Below, piece after piece: positions 5,714 through 5,717 of a stretch of 5,717 nucleotides of DNA. How positions within the stretch are numbered: position 1 is the first letter of the stretch; each line of letters opens with the position of its first letter. A program made the translations under genes and the position numbers. Under the pieces are notes generated by a model that saw only the letters and a list, made by a program, of their open reading frames with translations, ran no database searches and had not been told where the DNA came from. This DNA is from Kiritimatiellia bacterium. GTDB lineage: Bacteria; Verrucomicrobiota; Kiritimatiellia; RFP12; UBA1067. Location of the stretch: the NCBI GenBank assembly GCA_017999015.1, contig JAGOBZ010000216.1, positions 1-5,717 on the forward strand, given 5' to 3'.

Positions 5714-5717
5714 GATG

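Overview
The window looks like chromosomal DNA from a GC-rich (roughly 60% by eye) Gram-negative bacterium. The best guess is the Planctomycetota/Verrucomicrobiota/Kiritimatiellota/Lentisphaerota neighbourhood. The hints are a secreted PF06439 (DUF1080) protein, an Aquifex-type aconitase, a lipoprotein signal, and a large multidomain protein with a basic disordered N-terminus and a eukaryote-like C2H2 finger. This placement is inference; no rRNA or other phylogenetic marker is present.

Layout. The left half reads rightwards: the 3' two-thirds of an aconitate hydratase gene (1-1388), a 45-bp gap holding a perfect 16-bp palindrome inside a promoter-like element, then a 621-aa protein of unknown function (1434-3299) closed by a strong intrinsic terminator (3332-3360). 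The right half reads leftwards. From the right edge it has a SIS-domain phosphoheptose-isomerase-like gene (5713-5072), a secreted DUF1080 protein 20 bp later (5051-4386), and a 65-aa lipoprotein (4284-4087) with its own perfect terminator (4066-4034). Last comes purN (3988-3359), which converges on the 621-aa gene and ends inside that gene's terminator T-tract.

How the genes work together. Aconitase (TCA cycle) and PurN (purine synthesis) are housekeeping enzymes. The SIS and DUF1080 genes are very probably co-transcribed and may form a small carbohydrate-related operon, with one cytoplasmic sugar-phosphate protein and one exported sugar-active protein. The lipoprotein could be read through from that operon or use its own promoter. 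The 621-aa protein is the least explained item. It joins an Arg/Gly/Asp-rich segment, a canonical C-X2-C-X12-H-X3-H finger, a second folded domain and an Ala/Pro/Glu tail. It also carries a G10 tract near its 3' end and appears to start without a Shine-Dalgarno sequence.

No mobile element, tRNA, rRNA, CRISPR array or phage gene was seen. No gene-free stretch exceeds about 100 bp.
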